From assembly GCA_023334545.1 (NCBI GenBank), contig JAADVB010000040.1, positions 36,880 through 100,879 of the forward strand: a stretch of 64,000 bases of DNA, written 5' to 3'. Each line of letters begins with the position of its first letter. Within the stretch, counting starts at the first letter, position 1. The position numbers were made by a program, and so were the translations under genes. Below, in pieces: positions 42,701 to 54,080 of this stretch. This stretch comes from Salisapilia sapeloensis (lineage: Eukaryota; Oomycota; Peronosporomycetes; Peronosporales; Salisapiliaceae). The notes beneath the pieces were generated by a model. It searched no databases. It was not told where the DNA came from and worked only from the letters and a program-made list of their open reading frames with translations.

Positions 42701-45700
42701 GATGAGCTCATTAATAAGCACTGGGTACCATTTCTTCGAACCGCTGCGAATGGTGAAAGCATTGCCATGTCAGAGCAGAGCAACCCGCTCACGATCCTCA
42801 CGGATGACGCTGAAATTGCGCAGTGGAACACTCAAAAGCTTCCTTCAGATCGCGTTTCGACTGAAAACGGTGCGATCGTTGTGACGACTGTGTCCATGGG
42901 CAGACGTCCGCTTATTATTGATCCTCAACTCCAAGCCATCGCTTGGATTCGAGAGATGGAGGCTCATAACAATTTGATCATCGTACGTGTCGGTCAGAAG
43001 ATGTGGATTGAGAAACTCAAGACAGCGATCGGCACCGATGGTGCGTTCTTAATTGAGAATCTAGGCGAGAAGATCGATCCGATCCTTGCTCCTGTCATCC
43101 AACGCTCGACCTCCAAACGAGGGGCGCGGTATGAAATCCAGATTGGAGATGCCGCTGTACCGTACAATGACAATTTCCATCTGTACTTGCACACCAAGTT
43201 GGGTAACCCGCACTACCCGCCTGAGATCCAAGCTGAGTGTACGATTGTCAACTTTACGGTGACAGCACTCGGCTTAGAAGATCAGCTTTTGAATCTTACG
43301 GTGTCGACAGAACGAGCGGATTTGGCAGAGAAGAGAGAACGCTTGATCCAGGAGCAGAACCAGGGTAAGATTGAGTTGAAGAAACTCGAAGACGATATTC
43401 TCTTCTACCTCGCGAGTGCAGACGATGATATCACGAACAACCAGCCTTTGATCCAAATTCTCAGTAGCACAAAGCAAAAGGCTCAAATTACTCAGAATAA
43501 CATGGAAGCAGCAAAGGAGACGCAAGTGAGTGTCAATGTTACGAGTGAAAAATATCGGAGTATCGCTGCAAGAGGTTCTTTGCTCTTCTTCCTGATGAAT
43601 GACATCAGCAAAGTTCACTCGTACTATATCTACTCCCTCGCTTCTTTCCAACAGGTCTTCCTCTCTGGTATATACAAAGCACCAGCACTTGCGAAAGAAA
43701 ATGATTTCATGGCACCTCCAGCTGGAGATGGAGAAGAGGCAACGGAAGGTGGGGAAGTTGTTGACCAAGGTGACGATGAAGAAGCTCCAGCGGCAGAAGA
43801 AGCACCAGAGTTCTCGGATGAAGAAATGGCTGCTCGTTGTGTTGTTTTGACGGAAAGCATCACGAATTGCGTCTACAACTACGTCCGTCGAGGACTCTTT
43901 GAGCGAGATAAACTGACGGTTGCAACTATGCTCTGTTTGCGGATCCTTTTGAAAGACGGACTGCTCGTGGAGTCAGAGGTGGAGCATTTGCTAATCAGCA
44001 AATCGCATCCAGATGCAGGAAATGCGGGCAGTGCATCTGACTGGCTTCCTGTGGTACTATGGAGCAAAGTGAAGGCGTTGGAAGGGCTTAAGTGCTTTAC
44101 CGGATTGGGTGACTCGATTCAAAACGACCCGGATGAATGGCGAAAGTGGTTTGCAGCCGAAGACGCTGAAAGACAAAAGCTTCCTGGTGACTTTATAAAG
44201 CTCACTGCTTTCCAAAAGATCATTTTACTGCGCGCCATGCGTCCAGATCGTGTGACGAATGCCCTGCGTACGTTTATTCTAGAAAGTCTTGGCGAAGAGT
44301 ACGTTTCACAACCACCGTTTGATATGGAGGCGACGTACGACGAGACGAACTCTTCCATTCCTGTCTTCTTTGTGCTCTTCCCAGGTGTCGATCCGACGCC
44401 ATGGGTCGAAAAGCTTGGTAGGTCTAAAGGCGTGAGTGTGGATCATGGGAACTTTATCAATATCTCCATGGGTCAAGGACAAGAAGCGTATGCCGGTGAG
44501 TCGCTGAAGAAGTTGAGCGTGGAAGGCGGCTGGATCATCCTTCAGAATGTCCATCTCATGCAGTCTTGGCTACCGACGCTGGAGAGACAGCTTGAAGAGG
44601 TCGCAACGGAAGGAGTGCACGACAACTTCCGCTGCTTCATCTCAGGCGAACCGCCACCGTTGCCAGACATGCTGAATATCCCGGAGAGTCTCATGCAAGG
44701 CTGCATCAAGGTTGCTAATGAGGCACCGGCTGACATTCAGTCTAACTTGAGACGAGCATGGGCCAACTTTAGTGAAGACCGTATCCAGGGATGCACCAAG
44801 CCATCGGAAGCTAAGGCTTGTCTATTTGGATTGTGCTGGTTCCACGCTATTGTCCTTGGAAGACGACGATTCGGCCAACAAGGATGGAGTCGAGCGTATA
44901 GTTTCAACACGGGTGATCTAACGATCTGTGCTGACATTCTCTTCTCGTACTTGGACAATACGCCAACGGTGCCATGGGATGATCTACGATACCTCTTTGG
45001 TGAAATTATGTACGGAGGGCATATCACCGATTCATGGGATCGTCGGACGAACAACACATATCTGAGCGTATTGATTAATCCAGGGCTGATGAATGGCATG
45101 GAGCTTGGACCTGGATTCAAGTCTCCGAACCCAGAAGAGTTTGACTTCCAAGGGTACGCAAACTACATTGAAAAGGATATGGTCGCGGAAGCGCCTCCGC
45201 TCTTTGGATTGCACCCAAATGCTGAAATCGGTTACTTGACGACAACGTGCGAGACGCTGTGCTATACGATCGTGACGATCGGAGGTGGTGCCGCAGGTGG
45301 AGATGGCGGAGGTGATAAGGCCTCGTTCCTCAAGGCTGCGATTGATGAGTTTGAAGGACGTTGCCCAGAGTTCTTTAATATGATTGAAGTGACTGAAGTC
45401 GCTACGCCGTTGCTGACGGAGGAGCATGGTCCGTTTGTTGTGGTTGCTCTGCAAGAGTGCAGTCGAATGAATGTGTTGCTGGAGGAGATTAAAACGTCCT
45501 TGGGTGATCTGAAGAAAGGTCTAAATGGCCAGCTCAATATGTCACAGGCGATGGAAGACTTGGCTATTGCGATCTCTCTGAACGAAGTGCCTGGTCGGAA
45601 TCCATTCTCCCAGTGTAAATGGGAGAAGAAAGCATGGCCGTCGAAAAAGTCACTTAGTGGGTGGTTCACCGACATGGTAAAGAGGCACGAACAGCTACTT

Positions 45701-46255
45701 TCCTGGTCGACGGACTTTGTAACTCCCTTCTCGATCTGGCTGCCTGGACTGTTTAACCCAACAGCATACACGACAGCGTGTTTGCAAGTGACATCTCGAA
45801 AAAAGTTTATGCCACTCAACCAAATGACGGTCGAGACACACGTAACGACGCTCCAGGATGCTTCCCAAGTCACGTTCTATCCGGATGATGGTGTATTTAT
45901 GCATGGACTGATACTAGAGGGTGCGAGGTGGAGCACCTTGGATGAAGTGACGGAACGTTACAAAGTCGGTGAAAACCCATCGACTGAGTGTGGCGGTACG
46001 TTGCTAGACAGTAATCCGAAGGAGCTCTTGTGGGATATGCCAGTGATGTACGTCAAGGCTGTGCAAACGCAGCCACAGTGGGAACCTTCGTCTGTCGGAT
46101 ACTTGCGCCATGACCCGAACGTGTACGAGTGTCCAGTGTATCTGACGCGTTTCCGAGGTCCAACGTATATATTCTTGGCAACACTTCCGACAGAATGTGG
46201 ACGAGAGAAGTGGGTATTGAGAGGTGTAGCATTACTCTTCCAAGACGACAATTAA
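33780..46255 (+). CDS. Outer-arm axonemal dynein heavy chain with N-terminal Kelch, IPT and filamin domains
   Basis: Microtubule motor of the flagellar axoneme. Proposed exons are 33780-33782 (ATG only) and 33836-46255, giving 4140 aa. The splice is inferred: after it the frame reads PIGFGCEPELVW...RSGHSLTLY and enters the first Kelch repeat, while an in-frame stop precedes the ATG. Order: Kelch repeats (about 30-320), IPT/TIG (about 350-435), filamin repeat (about 443-553, ending GSPFKVSC), tail and linker, then AAA1 P-loop GPAGTGKT (about 1371), AAA2 GPPSCGKT (1660), AAA3 GPAGTGKT (2009) and AAA4 GVGGSGKR (2366), the coiled-coil stalk with microtubule-binding tip (about 2600-2910), AAA5-6 and the C-terminal domain. 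An acidic insert lies near 3290-3333. Kelch plus Ig-like N-termini are known for the Chlamydomonas alpha outer-arm heavy chain, which this matches. Implies motile zoospores. Confidence 0.93.
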
Positions 46256-46287
46256 TGAAAAATATATACTTTAAGAAATGAGAAAGC

Positions 46288-47040
46288 TTAGGCTCTAGGC
46301 ACTGGCAGACCCGGCGAATTCGAGCCGTAGATGGACTGCATTAACTCGTATAAATGCTCTCGGAGTTGGTCATTTTGCATGCGCATCGTATCCACGATTT
46401 CCTGGCTGCGTTCGAGCATGAGTTTCTTACGAAGCCGCGCTCGTCTCGCGTGTAGTCGATTCCGTTCACGACGGAGCTGTTCTCGCTCGTCCTTTGTCTG
46501 TAGCCAATGATCGTCCGGAATGCTCACGCTGGCAGGAAGGGGTAATTGCTGCGAAGTAAGTGCGTCAACCGTCTCGGGCACATCGAGACTTTCGCTCGTA
46601 AAGTCGCTACCGTCAAAATATTTTCGCGATGCTGCAGCAGTGGCAGAGAAATATGGTTCGATCTTGGTAAGCTGCGATGCCATATTTTCATGTTGCGCCG
46701 TCTGCGAAAGACTGAGAAGGCAGATCGCAGTGGAATGGAACTCGAATGACTGCTTTAAAGCTGCATGCTCTGCCTTCAGCGCCAGGATGCGACCTTTCAA
46801 CGTTTCGAGTAGCTCTCTCTTGCGCGTGCGAGTGCGTTGGGCGTGTACACGATTCCGTTCTCGGCTAACACGCACCTTGGTTTCGTCAAAGTCTGTGTCT
46901 AGCTTGGCTCGTTTCAAGTCTTTTTTCACCGGAGACGAAGACGGGAAGTAATTCGACGGGAAGGCTTCTTCCACGCCTGTGGGCGTACGTAGCTCGTGCC
47001 ATACTTGCCATGGAGCGGATGGTTGGTAGGAAGAGCGCAT
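46288..47040 (-). CDS. Protein with two bZIP regions, probable transcription factor
   Basis: A 250-aa protein from the first ATG in frame (47040; an extension to 47070 needs GTG). It has two basic regions with a following helix: SRERNRVHAQRTRTRKR near residue 60 and RRERNRLHARRARLRKK near residue 190. Each is followed by leucine-spaced helix (LLETLKGRILALKAEHAAL; IVDTMRMQNDQLREHL). In the canonical NxxAAxxSR signature the first Ala is His in both and the Ser is Thr or Ala, so DNA preference may differ. Two bZIPs in one chain is unusual. Expected to be nuclear. It converges on the dynein gene with 32 bp between. The upstream limit is the weak point, since a 5' exon is possible. Confidence 0.8.
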   Translation of the reverse strand: MRSSYQPSAPWQVWHELRTPTGVEEAFPSNYFPSSSPVKKDLKRAKLDTDFDETKVRVSRERNRVHAQRTRTRKRELLETLKGRILALKAEHAALKQSFEFHSTAICLLSLSQTAQHENMASQLTKIEPYFSATAAASRKYFDGSDFTSESLDVPETVDALTSQQLPLPASVSIPDDHWLQTKDEREQLRRERNRLHARRARLRKKLMLERSQEIVDTMRMQNDQLREHLYELMQSIYGSNSPGLPVPRA

Positions 47041-47292
47041 ACTTGGCGGATCTGGAAATGAACCTCCCACGTCAGCACGTGCGTAGCAAAGATACTTGGG
47101 TGCTTTTTCTGTGACCGTTCAAGCTATGCCATAGTAAAACCAAGTCAAACAGGATATCTTTAGGTCGCTTAAAGATCTGGCAGAGGGCGGGATCGCAGAC
47201 ACATACTGCGACTCGGATCCCTTTTATGGGATATGTCCAGTGATAAGCAGGATAGACACTCACGAGGTTTAATGTTGAATGGAATGGTTTGA

Positions 47293-49721
47293 TTATGTCG
47301 TTAGTTGGAAAGTAGACGTTAAAGCTGGTGCACCGCTCTCGTCCTTGACGCCGATCGCGACTGTGAACCATCCAGCCTCTGCTTGTCTTTGTAGTCCAGT
47401 GCCGACCGAGGGTAGATAGTAGCTCCAGTCCGCATAACCAAGTACAAACGCCACGTCTTTGGACTCGCCAGGACCCAGCTTGATCTTGGTAAATTTCTTT
47501 AGCATCTTCTGCTCTGGCACATGCACTCGTCTCGCATGCTGAGACAAGAACAAGAGTACCACTTCTTTTCCTGCCACAGATCCTGTGTTCCGAATCGTCA
47601 GCATGACCTTTAGATCACTATGCATATCCACTTTTGGCGTACTCAATCGCAAGTTCGAGTACTCGAATGTAGAGTAGCTGAGACCATGGCCAAAACTCCA
47701 CTCGGTCTCGCACTCGTCAAAGGTCGGACACATGGTGTTGACTAGATGAAAGTACGGCAGGAGCTGCGTACTGTGCTTTGGATACGTGAGTGGTAATTTT
47801 CCAGATGGATTCGATCGACCCAAGAGGACATTTGCGATGGCTTCTCCGCCTTGCTCACAAGGAAGGAAGCTGGCGACTGCAGCATGAACATCTGCATGTG
47901 CTTCATTTAGCAGTCGAGGACGTCCGGAAACGAGTACTAGAATGACTTTGGTGGTAGATATAGAACTAAGAGCTTTCAAGTACTCGAGCTGGCCTTGTGC
48001 GAGGGACAAGTCGGTGATATCTCCTCGCTTCTCTGCGTAAATGTCTTCTCCCAATGCTACGATCGTGTATTCGCTTTGAGATGCCAATTCATACGCTTTT
48101 TCAAACGTATCGGGTGATCCAACTCCTTTAATGTCTACACCTTCCAGGTACGACACGTCCAGTCGATCGGATTCATCTTCCAATGCTTGCTTGAGTGTCT
48201 TTCCATGGGGAAAGTTGGATGAGTTGGAAGAGCCTTGCCAATACACAGACCAGCCTCCACACATATATCCCTTGTTGTCTGCCAAAGGACCTGTTAAAAA
48301 TACTTTGGATGGCTTATGAGGGTCCAGAGGGAGCGTCTTCTTATCATTCTCAAGCAAGATGACGGACTCGGTGGCGAGCTCAAGAGAGGTTCTCTGGTCG
48401 ACATCACTACCCACTGGATCCTCATCCTCCGTCGTCTCCTCTTTGAAGAGACCGAGATTTTGTTTGAGCTTTAAAATGCGTTTGACTGACTCATCTAGTC
48501 TACTCTCTGGTACGATTCCTTTCTGCACGAGCTTTTCTACCGTGTCAAGGTAGTCATAGACCCTAGGACCCATGTTGATGTCTAATGACGTCTGCATAAA
48601 AGACACTTCGACTGCCTCTGGAACAGATGACACGAGGTGGTGTTCAAAATACATCCGATCGACTTCGGCATCATCTGATACGAGCAAACCTTGGAATTGC
48701 ATGTCATTGCGTAAAAGGTCTGTCAGGATCTTGTGACTGGCAATGACAGGCATGCCGTTCACGGAGATATACGTCTCCATGGCTGTCTCAACGCCAGCAT
48801 TTACGGCTGAAATGAAAGATGGCGCATAGTAGTTCAGCAGCTCAAAATCAGTAATGACGTTATCAGCTCGATCGAGTCCAGACGTCGGGTTTGAGTACCC
48901 GATAAAGTGTTTCATGCAAGCGGCTACTTTACCAGAGCTTTGGATGCCACGGATAATATGGTCTGCCATGACCGAAACTACATACGGATCTTCCCCAAAC
49001 GTTTCGTAGACGCGAGACCATTTGGGCTGGACAGATATACCTAACACGGGACTGAAGATCCATGGGGTTCCAGCTGCAAGTGTGTCTTTAGCTTCGATCC
49101 GACCAACTTCATAGACGAGATCGGGGTTGAACGAGGATGCTGCAGCAAGAGGCTGTGGGAATATAGTAGCATTACGGACGTAGTTGGCTCCATGGATAGT
49201 GTCGACGGCGTGGACGATGGGCGTCTTGCTATGCTTTTTGTAGATTGCTTTGATCTGGCTTAAGACGTCATTCCATTCGTCTGCTGTCCATAAAATGTAT
49301 CCGTCCGTAGGAGCTGGAAAGGGAGAGTTAAAGATTGAGCCGATGCCGAGCTTGGCATAGGTTTCTGTGGTCGTTTCGTTCAGAGCTGTCTTGGGGTCCC
49401 GCGTGCCTGGATTCAGCATCGATGAGATATCCAACTGCGTCATCTGTGCTATCTTTTCACGCAAAGTCTATATAAAAGTAATTAGCATTATTAGATTGAT
49501 TAAACTAGCAGAAGAGATAGAAGGACCATGCTCGAGACGAGAAGATCTAGATCATAGCTCTCTAGATTATGCTCTATGCTATCCGGTGAACCGAAAGAAG
49601 TCAAGTCGTTAACTAGAGAGTTATAGACACTATCTCTAGACCCATTCCTCTTCAGCCCTATGCAATAGCTCTGCTTAAAGCAGCTTATCGCGAGGAGCAA
49701 GGCAATACAGCGCTCGATCAT
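47293..49721 (-). CDS. Secreted glycoside hydrolase family 3 beta-glucosidase-like enzyme
   Basis: A 789-aa enzyme from exons 49721-49527 and 49467-47293 (59-bp intron with a GTCCTT donor). Exon 1 encodes a signal peptide (ERCIALLLAISCFKQSYC) and ends at LVSSM; exon 2 begins TLREKIAQMTQ, which together make the typical GH3 LL-x-x-MTLEEKIGQMTQ motif. The (beta/alpha)8 domain shows GANYV, ETFGEDP, KHFIGYSNPTSG and the nucleophile Asp330 in LLVSDDAEV. The second domain (ESVILLENDKKTLPLD) and a fibronectin-III-like end (VLTIRNTGSVAGKEVVLLFLS) follow. It likely removes glucose from beta-glucans or beta-glucosides outside the cell. It is divergently transcribed from the acetolactate synthase subunit gene with 154 bp between start codons. 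Confidence 0.92.
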
Positions 49722-49753
49722 GCGTATCTTGGGCGGTTTGATGCTGATGGAGG

Positions 49754-49823
49754 AAGTTTGCGCAATCCACACGACGTCGGATTGGTGGAAACTTCGTACG
49801 GCGTGAACGATTGGCGGAAACTT
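49754..49823. promoter_or_regulatory. Bidirectional promoter with repeated GATTGGYGGAAACTT element
   Basis: Two direct copies, GATTGGTGGAAACTT (49780-49794) and GATTGGCGGAAACTT (49809-49823), differ at one base and start 29 bp apart, close to three helix turns. A third weaker inverted copy (GATTGCGCAAACTT on the minus strand) lies at 49754-49767. Each direct copy holds ATTGG, an inverted CCAAT core. All lie in the short space between the divergent start codons at 49721 and 49876. Confidence 0.55.
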
Positions 49824-49875
49824 TCTTGTGGCCGGCCCCGCTATGCAACCGGAATTTGTATTTTCAACTGGAGCC

Positions 49876-50716
49876 ATGTTGCGCAGGTCGATCGCAACGG
49901 CACTGCGCTCCTCTGCATCATCGAGGAGCTCTCCTGTTTCGACTGGTATTGCTGCCAGTGGAAAAAGATGGTTTAGCAGCGGAGAACAGAGTCGACGTCA
50001 TGTTATCGCTGCGCTGGTGGTGAACCAGCCAGGGTGTCTGGCTGAAATGGCCAACTTGTTTGCGGCCAGAGGTCGGTCTTGATTGCTTAGCACGTGCTCG
50101 GATACGTATTGATGGTGGTTCTGTATGTAGGGTACAATATCGACAGTCTCGTTGTTGGTCGCACGGAAGTGGAGGAATTGTCTCGAATGACCGTCGTGGT
50201 CAATGGCACCGACCGAAGTGTTGCTAACGTACGATTTACTACTATAGATACATGAAGGACACTTTGCTAATTATGCTTGTTTTCTAGATGAAAAAGCAAT
50301 TGGAGGATGTGGTGCACGTTGCTGTCGTGAACATCTTGAGCAGCGGCAATGAGCAGGATGAGAACTATGTCGAGCGCGATCTGATGCTCGCAAAGGTAGC
50401 CACGGACAAGCCTGGTGCACGCTCAGAAGTGGTCGAATTGGCCAACCTCTTTGATGCCAAGGTTATCGACGTCCGACCGCATCAGACGATGATCCAGCTG
50501 GCCGGCACGCCAGGTCGCATCGAAGCGTTCTTGGACTTGCTGAAGCCTCTTGGAATCATTGAGATCCATCGCAGTGGCGTCATTGCCATGGCACGCAGTG
50601 GAAGCGTGGTCGGTGAGAACTTTGATACGGCTTCGTTCGAAGGTGCGACGCGGTCGATCCTGCATGAAGATGACGAGGATCATGACTTTGATAGCTCCAA
50701 CTTGCCGCCTGGTTAA
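49876..50716 (+). CDS. ILV6: Acetolactate synthase regulatory (small) subunit, mitochondrial
   Basis: Regulatory partner of acetohydroxyacid synthase in valine, leucine and isoleucine synthesis; it confers feedback by branched-chain amino acids. Exons 49876-50071, 50131-50228 and 50288-50716 give 240 aa; both introns are 59 bp. The start MLRRSIATALRSSASS is a typical mitochondrial presequence (Arg/Ser-rich, no acids), so the ATG at 49876 is chosen over one 33 bp upstream. Then comes the ACT domain (HVIAALVVNQPGCLAEMANLFAARG/YNIDSLVVGRTE) and the second conserved domain (DLMLAKVATD, LANLFDAKVIDV, GTPGRIEAFLDLLKPLGIIEIHRSGVIAMARSG). Splices restore ARGYNID and SVANMKKQLEDVV. The C-terminus is acidic. 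The catalytic subunit is not in the window. Confidence 0.93.
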
Positions 50717-51507
50717 ATGTAGACTTGAGACCTTTATAGATCTCAACAAGAAAGAGAGAATTCGTACAATGCACATCCCGTTTGCCTTAAGCATCTCGTG
50801 CTTGTAATTGATAAAATTGGATGTAGAGTGCGCATGATCCATTGATATTAAAGGAACAATAACGGAGTAATCCTCAAGTGCTCATGGAATGAGAAGGAGT
50901 CTCTGACGTAAGGATGACACATAAGCGAATCAAAACAAACTAAATTGATACTAATAAAAACAGCTAGCACAAGCCACCTCATAGCCCAAGTAGTTATACA
51001 AAATTACTAAATTCGACGAGTTTGTCAGTCCATTCATGTTATTGTACGATTCAATCTAGCTATCAACGCACGTAATATATAGAGGCGATATGTTCTTGCT
51101 CATGTATCACGTCTAGGTATATTGTTTTTATTTATGAGTGTGGTCATGTCGCCTTAATGAAAATCTTCTTCGTTAGATGGACGCTTTTGCATATCAAGCC
51201 TTCTAACACAGTCTCGCAAGATCACTCTCATCGATACTATAATAAACTGTCTGATTTGCGATTAAAGGACTTGAAAGCACGACAGTTCGCATATATAGAG
51301 CAACAAAAGGTAGCAGTCGTATGAACCGAGAGAATGGAACACATGTGCTTTGATGTCAAAGAGAAACTCGAGCGTGTATTAGAAACTATAGGCTAGCTAC
51401 TTTGTGCTTCCAAACACTTTGCGCTAAAATTGCATCGGTACTGAAACCATGGCCCATTGTTAGAGTTAAATGCATCCCTGTTCTTACACGCTGTCGCTTC
51501 ACTCCAG
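50717..51507. other. AT-rich intergenic stretch, no gene seen
   Basis: Frames are short and without family motifs; no tRNA-like structure was recognised. It is the 3' flank of both neighbours. Confidence 0.5.
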
Positions 51508-52536
51508 CTACTCGACTTTCGGCATGACCCAGTTTTGCTCTACAGACTCGGCAACTTTGTCCACAAACTTGTAAAAGTACGGGGCTCGAGCGAATAATGC
51601 TGGTTTATGAGCATATAGTGCTGTTCTATTGGCTAGCGACCCTGTGTTGAAAACAAGTTCGCTGCTCGTGCATGGTGAATAAACACTAATCCCGACTAAA
51701 TAATATCCATTTGAAAAAAGAGGTCCACCGTCGTCGCCGCAAGGCCCGATCGGCTTGGCATCGATACCGCTTGCACATAGTATTTCTTTTTTCGTAACAT
51801 TGATGTCTGTTCCACTGTATGCGTCTGCACACGCTTCGTTCCCATATGACCAAGACTGCATATCTCCTTGCTGAAGTTTCAGGGAAAACATGTCTCTTTC
51901 CTCAATTTTCACGGATTTAGTACCGTTTTTTCCCCAGCCTAATACCTTTGTGTAGGGATAGAAAACATACATATTATCTGTACTTGACCCCATATACATG
52001 TTTTCAGGCTGAGGAATGTCTCTTTCAAGTTCGAGAATAGCAAGGTCGCTTTCCAGGTTTCTCATCTTTGTCTCCGTGTTAAAGTCTGGGTGAATGTGCT
52101 TCTTCATTACTCTATACACCTTCGACTTAATTTGGTCAATCCGGTATTCACTCCCGATTGAGACACGTACTGTTGAATTGGTTTTGGGTAAATCAACGAC
52201 ACAATGAGCCACAGTTAGGACAGTCTTCGACCCGATCAGAACTCCAGCACATAAGACACCTTCAGATGCGACATCATAGTAACTAGCGATACTAGCAACC
52301 ATGTGAGCATAATCCGGTTCTTCCTTATTTGCACTGATGTTTTTTCCGTTCAATACCCGATTCTCCTCCGCTGCGCTCTGATTGGAATAGTCTGCGATGA
52401 AGACATGACCAATTTTATTACCAAGCCATACTTGGTCAGCGTCACTGAAATCATATGCAGCAGAGAAAGGTATTGGCGCTGAAAAGATGGAGAGGTCTAA
52501 AAAACACCATATGAAGAGGACTGAGAATCGTTCCAT
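51508..52536 (-). CDS. Secreted S1 (trypsin-like) protease homologue without catalytic Ser, copy 1
   Basis: A 342-aa protein with a signal peptide (about 1-27) and a chymotrypsin-fold domain starting near NRVLNGKNI. His111 (TVAHC) and Asp164 (ESDLAILEL) of the triad are kept, but the serine loop reads CGDDGGPL, so the Ser195 equivalent is Asp269. It is therefore expected to be inactive as a protease. Oomycete glucanase inhibitor proteins are secreted S1 homologues that lost the triad and bind host endoglucanases; this protein fits that class in architecture, though which target it binds cannot be told. Several N-glycosylation sites (NNT/NVT types) fit secretion. It lies in AT-rich, gene-poor DNA. 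Confidence 0.85.
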   Translation of the reverse strand: MERFSVLFIWCFLDLSIFSAPIPFSAAYDFSDADQVWLGNKIGHVFIADYSNQSAAEENRVLNGKNISANKEEPDYAHMVASIASYYDVASEGVLCAGVLIGSKTVLTVAHCVVDLPKTNSTVRVSIGSEYRIDQIKSKVYRVMKKHIHPDFNTETKMRNLESDLAILELERDIPQPENMYMGSSTDNMYVFYPYTKVLGWGKNGTKSVKIEERDMFSLKLQQGDMQSWSYGNEACADAYSGTDINVTKKEILCASGIDAKPIGPCGDDGGPLFSNGYYLVGISVYSPCTSSELVFNTGSLANRTALYAHKPALFARAPYFYKFVDKVAESVEQNWVMPKVE

Positions 52537-54080
52537 CTAGACGAAGTTCGTACTTGAGTTGCAAGGTAGAGTTAAAGATATGCTTCGACTCAGTAAATGA
52601 TCGAGTGACAAAAACTGACACTTAAGCTGCTCAAGTATGGCATCAACGCCGGTTTCTAATAATTTGTGTAGCTGAGATGTATTCCTGCTCTTTTATAGAA
52701 GGTTCAAGTACCGCGGATATAGCTTGCCAGCTGAGAAGATTGAGATTCATAATGAAAAATTACGCATTTGGTACCGTCGCAGATCACTGCCGTATAAAAA
52801 TAGTATCACTGGACGAACAGGCCTATACCCCCGCGTCCGTTTGTTATTCATAACTGCTCTATCCATGTCTTTTGCTGCTTTGCTTTGTTCTTCCCCCTCA
52901 TTGAAATTATATTTTATTTGCGTTGATCATACTGTAGTATGCACTTGGCACCGATGTGTTTTGTGTTATACTGCGATATATGTATTAAATAATAAACACT
53001 TTTATCACGTAAAGAACCCTTTGATCTGTGAGCTTATTGCAGTGTTATATATACGCAGAAATACAAACTTAAATGTGTAGTTTCATCATTTCTTTTCACC
53101 AAGCTACTTTCGATAAGAATCCCTTAGCTACATTTCATTACCGAGTTTACACGTGCGTCATGCAGTTTTACTTCACGCGTAAACGCTGCCTTTAAATTAT
53201 ACTACAAATTCGCTTGCTACATCATCAAGCTATTATGATCTAGACACCAAATTTTCGAATAGATATAATTGATGCAAGTTCCATCACTTGAGTCATAAGA
53301 AGTAAAAATCTGAGCTGAGCCGACTAACAAGTAACTTTTCTTTAAAAGTGTTCGCACATGAAATCTTTGGGCCATCTATCAAAGTCAAAGTATGGAAAAT
53401 AATGTAGTTAAACGCGTAAGCTCGTTAGGACTCTTCCTTTTACTCTAGCTTGTTGTCTCTAGAACTTACACACATGATATTTCTCAAGTTTACGCTTCTG
53501 GTATATTAGCAAAAAAAGCTATATTTCAGATTTGTTTTGCAGCGCTAGTTTATGCATGCTTCATCTTGCTAAAATTTTCAACTGAACCACACTGAGCGAC
53601 AAGTTGCACGCAACTTATCAAACATTCACCTTGTGATACCTTTTCGGCGTATGCTACTTCTTTTGAGCTAGCAACATGGACAATCGAGTGCTTTGGTCTG
53701 ATAAACTGTATATCATATCATCGATTATTGATAGTGGTAAATTCGGGGCTTCCATAATTAGCAGCTTTGTTGGACTCTCTTCTTTAATCACTCTGTACAA
53801 TCAAGCGGCGAAAATTTTACGAACTCGCTAGCGTGCAAGTCAATGCGAAAGCACCTATGATAAATTGCATGTAGATGTAGACTGGCCGAGTACAATGAAG
53901 ATAATACACTGAAGGAGAGCCAACCGCAGTAATACATTGACAATTAAAGGCAGTATACACTGTAGATCAAGTCAAATTGAAGGCTATAAATTTGACGCAG
54001 AACAGTGCTTGTGCTAATGTTAGCGAAACCCCGAGCACTCGTAGAAAATGCAAAATGTTTTCGCATCATCCTCTTCACCT
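52537..54080. other. AT-rich gene-poor stretch between two S1 homologues
   Basis: About 1.5 kb clearly richer in A+T than neighbouring genes. A 118-codon frame at 52724-53080 lacks family motifs, and its residue mix (many Cys/His/Ile/Tyr) looks non-coding. No transposon ends or tandem repeats were recognised by eye. Confidence 0.5.

Noticed and set aside
52724-53080. 118-codon plus-strand frame in the AT-rich stretch
   Set aside because: Residue use is dominated by AT-rich codons and scattered Cys/His; no signal peptide, domain or homologue could be recognised.
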